A stretch of 64,000 nt of DNA from Pontibacter kalidii (GTDB lineage: Bacteria > Bacteroidota > Bacteroidia > Cytophagales > Hymenobacteraceae): assembly GCF_026278245.1 (NCBI RefSeq), contig NZ_CP111079.1, forward strand, positions 498,501 to 562,500. The letters run 5' to 3'. Position 1 is the first letter of the stretch, and every line of letters begins with the position of its first letter. Positions 61,948 through 64,000 of the stretch are shown here, one piece after another. The notes below the pieces were generated by a model, which saw only the letters and a program-made list of their open reading frames with translations, searched no databases and was not told the DNA's origin. The translations under genes and the position numbers were made by a program.

Positions 61948-64000
61948 ATGAAGAAAGAAGCAGGACGTTGGCTTATACTCGTGCTGCTGTTGCTGCTGTC
62001 TGCTTCCGGGGCAGAGGCAGGGGCGGCAGGCAGGCTAGGTTTTCCATACATTCAGAACTACACAAAGCAACAATATAAAGCCGGTAACCAGAACTGGTCG
62101 GTAACGCGCAGCCCCGACGGGGTGATGTACTACGGCAACTCTACCGGTCTGCTGGCTTACGACGGCAATAACTGGCAGCTCTACCAGATGCCCCATAAGC
62201 TAATCGTAAGGGCCGTGGCTGCAGACGCCAATGGGCGGGTCTATGCGGGAGGCTTTGGGGAGATGGGCTATTGGAGCCACGACGAAGAGGGGCTCTTCCG
62301 CTATACTTCCCTAGTGGGGCTGGTGCCGCCGCAGCACCGGCCTGCAGACGAGATCTGGAAGATCTACGTGGACGGGGACAACGTATACTTTCAGTCCTTT
62401 ACGAGCATCTTCAGGTACCAGCATGGGAAGATGACCGTGGTGAAAGCGTCGAATCCTTTCCTGTTCCTGCACCAGGCCGGCGGCCGCTACTTCGCAGAGG
62501 TCATCTCCGAGGGCCTTTACGAGTTGAGGGGCGACAGCCTGCATTTTGTACCTGGCAGTCAGCAGCTGGGCAGCTCGGGCATTCTGAGCATCCTGCCGTT
62601 TTCCGAGGGCAGGATTTTGATCGGCACTGCCAAAAACGGTCTTTTTTTATTTGACGGACAGCAATTTACACCTTGGCAGAACGAGGCAAACGAGTTTCTG
62701 AAAACTTACCAGCTCAACAACGGTACCCTGCTCGACGGCAGCTATTATGCCTTCGGAACCATCCTGAACGGGGTGGTAGTGCTGGATGAGGACGGGAAAC
62801 TGGTGCACCGCCTCAATAAAAGCAACGGCCTCCAGAACAACACTGTGCTCAACCTCTTTGCCGATGCCGCGCAAAACCTATGGGTGGGGCTGGATAACGG
62901 CGTCGACCGGGTGGAAATCAACTCGCCGCTATATTTCTACTTCGATAAGGTGGGCGATTTTGGCACCGTATACAGCAGCATCATCCATGGCAATAAAATT
63001 TACCTGGGCACCAACCAGGGCCTGTACTATAGCAACTGGAGTCCCGGTACCCCAAATGCGGCCCAGCACCTTAACTTTCGGATGATCGAGAACTCCCAGG
63101 GACAGGTATGGGAACTGACTGTTATAGATGGTGAAATTTTGTGTGGCCACAACGAAGGCACTTTCAGAGTAGAGGGAAGTGCGTTGGTCAAAATCTCGGA
63201 TGTGAAGGGGGGGTGGACGATCAAAAAGCTGCAGTCGGACCCCACGGTGCTGATACAGGGCACCTATACCGGGCTGGCCGTGTACCGCAAGGGCAAAGCA
63301 GGGCACTGGGCCTTCTCCCATATGGTCAGTGGCTTTGGCGAGCCGGGCAAGCACGTGGAGCAGGACCAGAGCGGCCATATCTGGGTAAGCCATGCTTACA
63401 AGGGGCTTTACAGGTTAGCGCTGAGCCCCGACCTGCGGCAGGTAACCGATAGCAGGAGCTTCGACGAAAGCCACGGCTTGCCCGGTAGCTATAATGTAAA
63501 TATTTCCCGGCTCTTCAACCGCCTGCTGTTTTCCACCGGCAGCGGGTTCTACCATTACAACGAGGCTTCCGGCAGGTTTATCCCTTACAAGGAGCTGAAT
63601 GGCAAGCTGGGGCCAATGGCCACCTCTAAGCGTGTACTGCCGGCCACCGGTAAAAAGCATTGGTTCATCAACCACGGCAAGGTGGCGCTGGCAGACATGA
63701 GCAATCCGCAGCAGCCCCGCATCAACACGAGCCAGTTCAGCATTCTGGACGGCCGAATGGTGCAGGAATACGAGAGCATCAGCAAGATCAGCGACACCAT
63801 TTACCTGATAAGTATGGACGACGGTTTTGTGATCTATAACTCGGAGGCCAGGGCGCAGCCAAGTATGGCGCTGCCGTCTGTCCTTATCCGGAGGGTGGAG
63901 AATACCGCGGGTAAACAGCAGGTGCTAAGCGAGACAGGCAGGTACAGGCGCGTGTTGGAGCTGCCTTACAGCCAGAATAACGTGCGGCTGTCTTACGCTT
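61948..64000 (+). CDS. Two-component-type propeller sensor protein, 5' part
   Basis: At least 684 codons, running off the right edge with no stop. Signal peptide (LILVLLLLLSASGAEAGAAG), then repeated propeller blades such as SVTRSPDGVMYYGNSTGLLA, VRAVAADANGRVYAGGFGEM, NLFADAAQNLWVGLDNGVD and QSGHIWVSHAYKGLY. The region near the edge (LPYSQNNVRLSYA) begins a Y_Y_Y-type beta-sandwich domain. This is typical of Bacteroidota sensors with a following membrane helix and a kinase or LuxR output; that part is outside the window. The start ATG is at 61948. Confidence 0.88.
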   Translation, partial: MKKEAGRWLILVLLLLLSASGAEAGAAGRLGFPYIQNYTKQQYKAGNQNWSVTRSPDGVMYYGNSTGLLAYDGNNWQLYQMPHKLIVRAVAADANGRVYAGGFGEMGYWSHDEEGLFRYTSLVGLVPPQHRPADEIWKIYVDGDNVYFQSFTSIFRYQHGKMTVVKASNPFLFLHQAGGRYFAEVISEGLYELRGDSLHFVPGSQQLGSSGILSILPFSEGRILIGTAKNGLFLFDGQQFTPWQNEANEFLKTYQLNNGTLLDGSYYAFGTILNGVVVLDEDGKLVHRLNKSNGLQNNTVLNLFADAAQNLWVGLDNGVDRVEINSPLYFYFDKVGDFGTVYSSIIHGNKIYLGTNQGLYYSNWSPGTPNAAQHLNFRMIENSQGQVWELTVIDGEILCGHNEGTFRVEGSALVKISDVKGGWTIKKLQSDPTVLIQGTYTGLAVYRKGKAGHWAFSHMVSGFGEPGKHVEQDQSGHIWVSHAYKGLYRLALSPDLRQVTDSRSFDESHGLPGSYNVNISRLFNRLLFSTGSGFYHYNEASGRFIPYKELNGKLGPMATSKRVLPATGKKHWFINHGKVALADMSNPQQPRINTSQFSILDGRMVQEYESISKISDTIYLISMDDGFVIYNSEARAQPSMALPSVLIRRVENTAGKQQVLSETGRYRRVLELPYSQNNVRLSYA

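Overview
The window reads as chromosomal DNA of a Bacteroidota species, most likely of the order Cytophagales and probably Hymenobacteraceae (Pontibacter-like). This rests on a TonB-dependent receptor paired with a DUF4249 lipoprotein, about 800-residue MacB/FtsX-type ABC permeases, a two-component-type propeller protein, Bacteroidota-style promoters (TTTG / TAnnTTTG) and roughly balanced G+C in the genes. No rRNA, tRNA, CRISPR array, phage or intact insertion sequence was seen. A nine-base motif, AAGTATAAA, recurs far too often on both strands, in and between genes.

Layout. 1-7.0 kb: housekeeping genes (edge of an EamA transporter, AI-2E family permease, rarA, small membrane protein, sppA, purine nucleoside phosphorylase, CPBP protease). 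7.0-10.2 kb: DUF4249 lipoprotein and TonB-dependent receptor. 10.8-27.8 kb: an export locus. On the minus strand lie an HlyD-type adaptor, one MacB/LolD-type ATPase, three paralogous permeases, a small beta-rich exported protein, an M61 peptidase and a TolC-type channel. Divergent from these is a sigma-54 response regulator with its histidine kinase, which probably controls them. 28.5-38.9 kb: thioredoxin on the minus strand, then a signalling block (membrane protein, HisKA_3 kinase, receiver-only regulator) directly upstream of a curli system: csgE, csgF, csgG with an extra C-terminal barrel-like domain, two very long acidic curlin-repeat proteins, a shorter curlin-like protein and a lipoprotein with propeller-type repeats.

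39-45 kb: HNH nuclease, pncB, a DUF6687-like protein and xseA/xseB, separated by repeat-rich intergenic DNA. 45.9-50 kb: a methionine-synthesis operon (metY, metX, hom) behind a SAM-I type riboswitch and a 48-codon Met/Cys-rich leader ORF that looks like a second, translational sensor. 50-53.4 kb: an orphan lipoprotein, then lysA-lysC. 54-60 kb: a biotin cluster (bioB, bioF, bioD, bioA) plus a ketoacyl-ACP synthase. 60-64 kb: an AT-rich DUF4145 gene that is probably foreign, a conserved hypothetical gene, and the 5' part of a large propeller-type sensor running off the window.

The four gaps longer than 300 bases (10.2-10.8, 42.2-43.1, 44.9-46.3, 53.4-54.2 kb) each carry one copy of a dispersed repeat of about 260-350 bp, often next to smaller palindromic repeats. 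The items most worth following up are the Met/Cys leader peptide behind the riboswitch, the AAGTATAAA motif with its inverted pairs, the dispersed repeat family, and the acidic curlins with their CsgG-barrel fusion.
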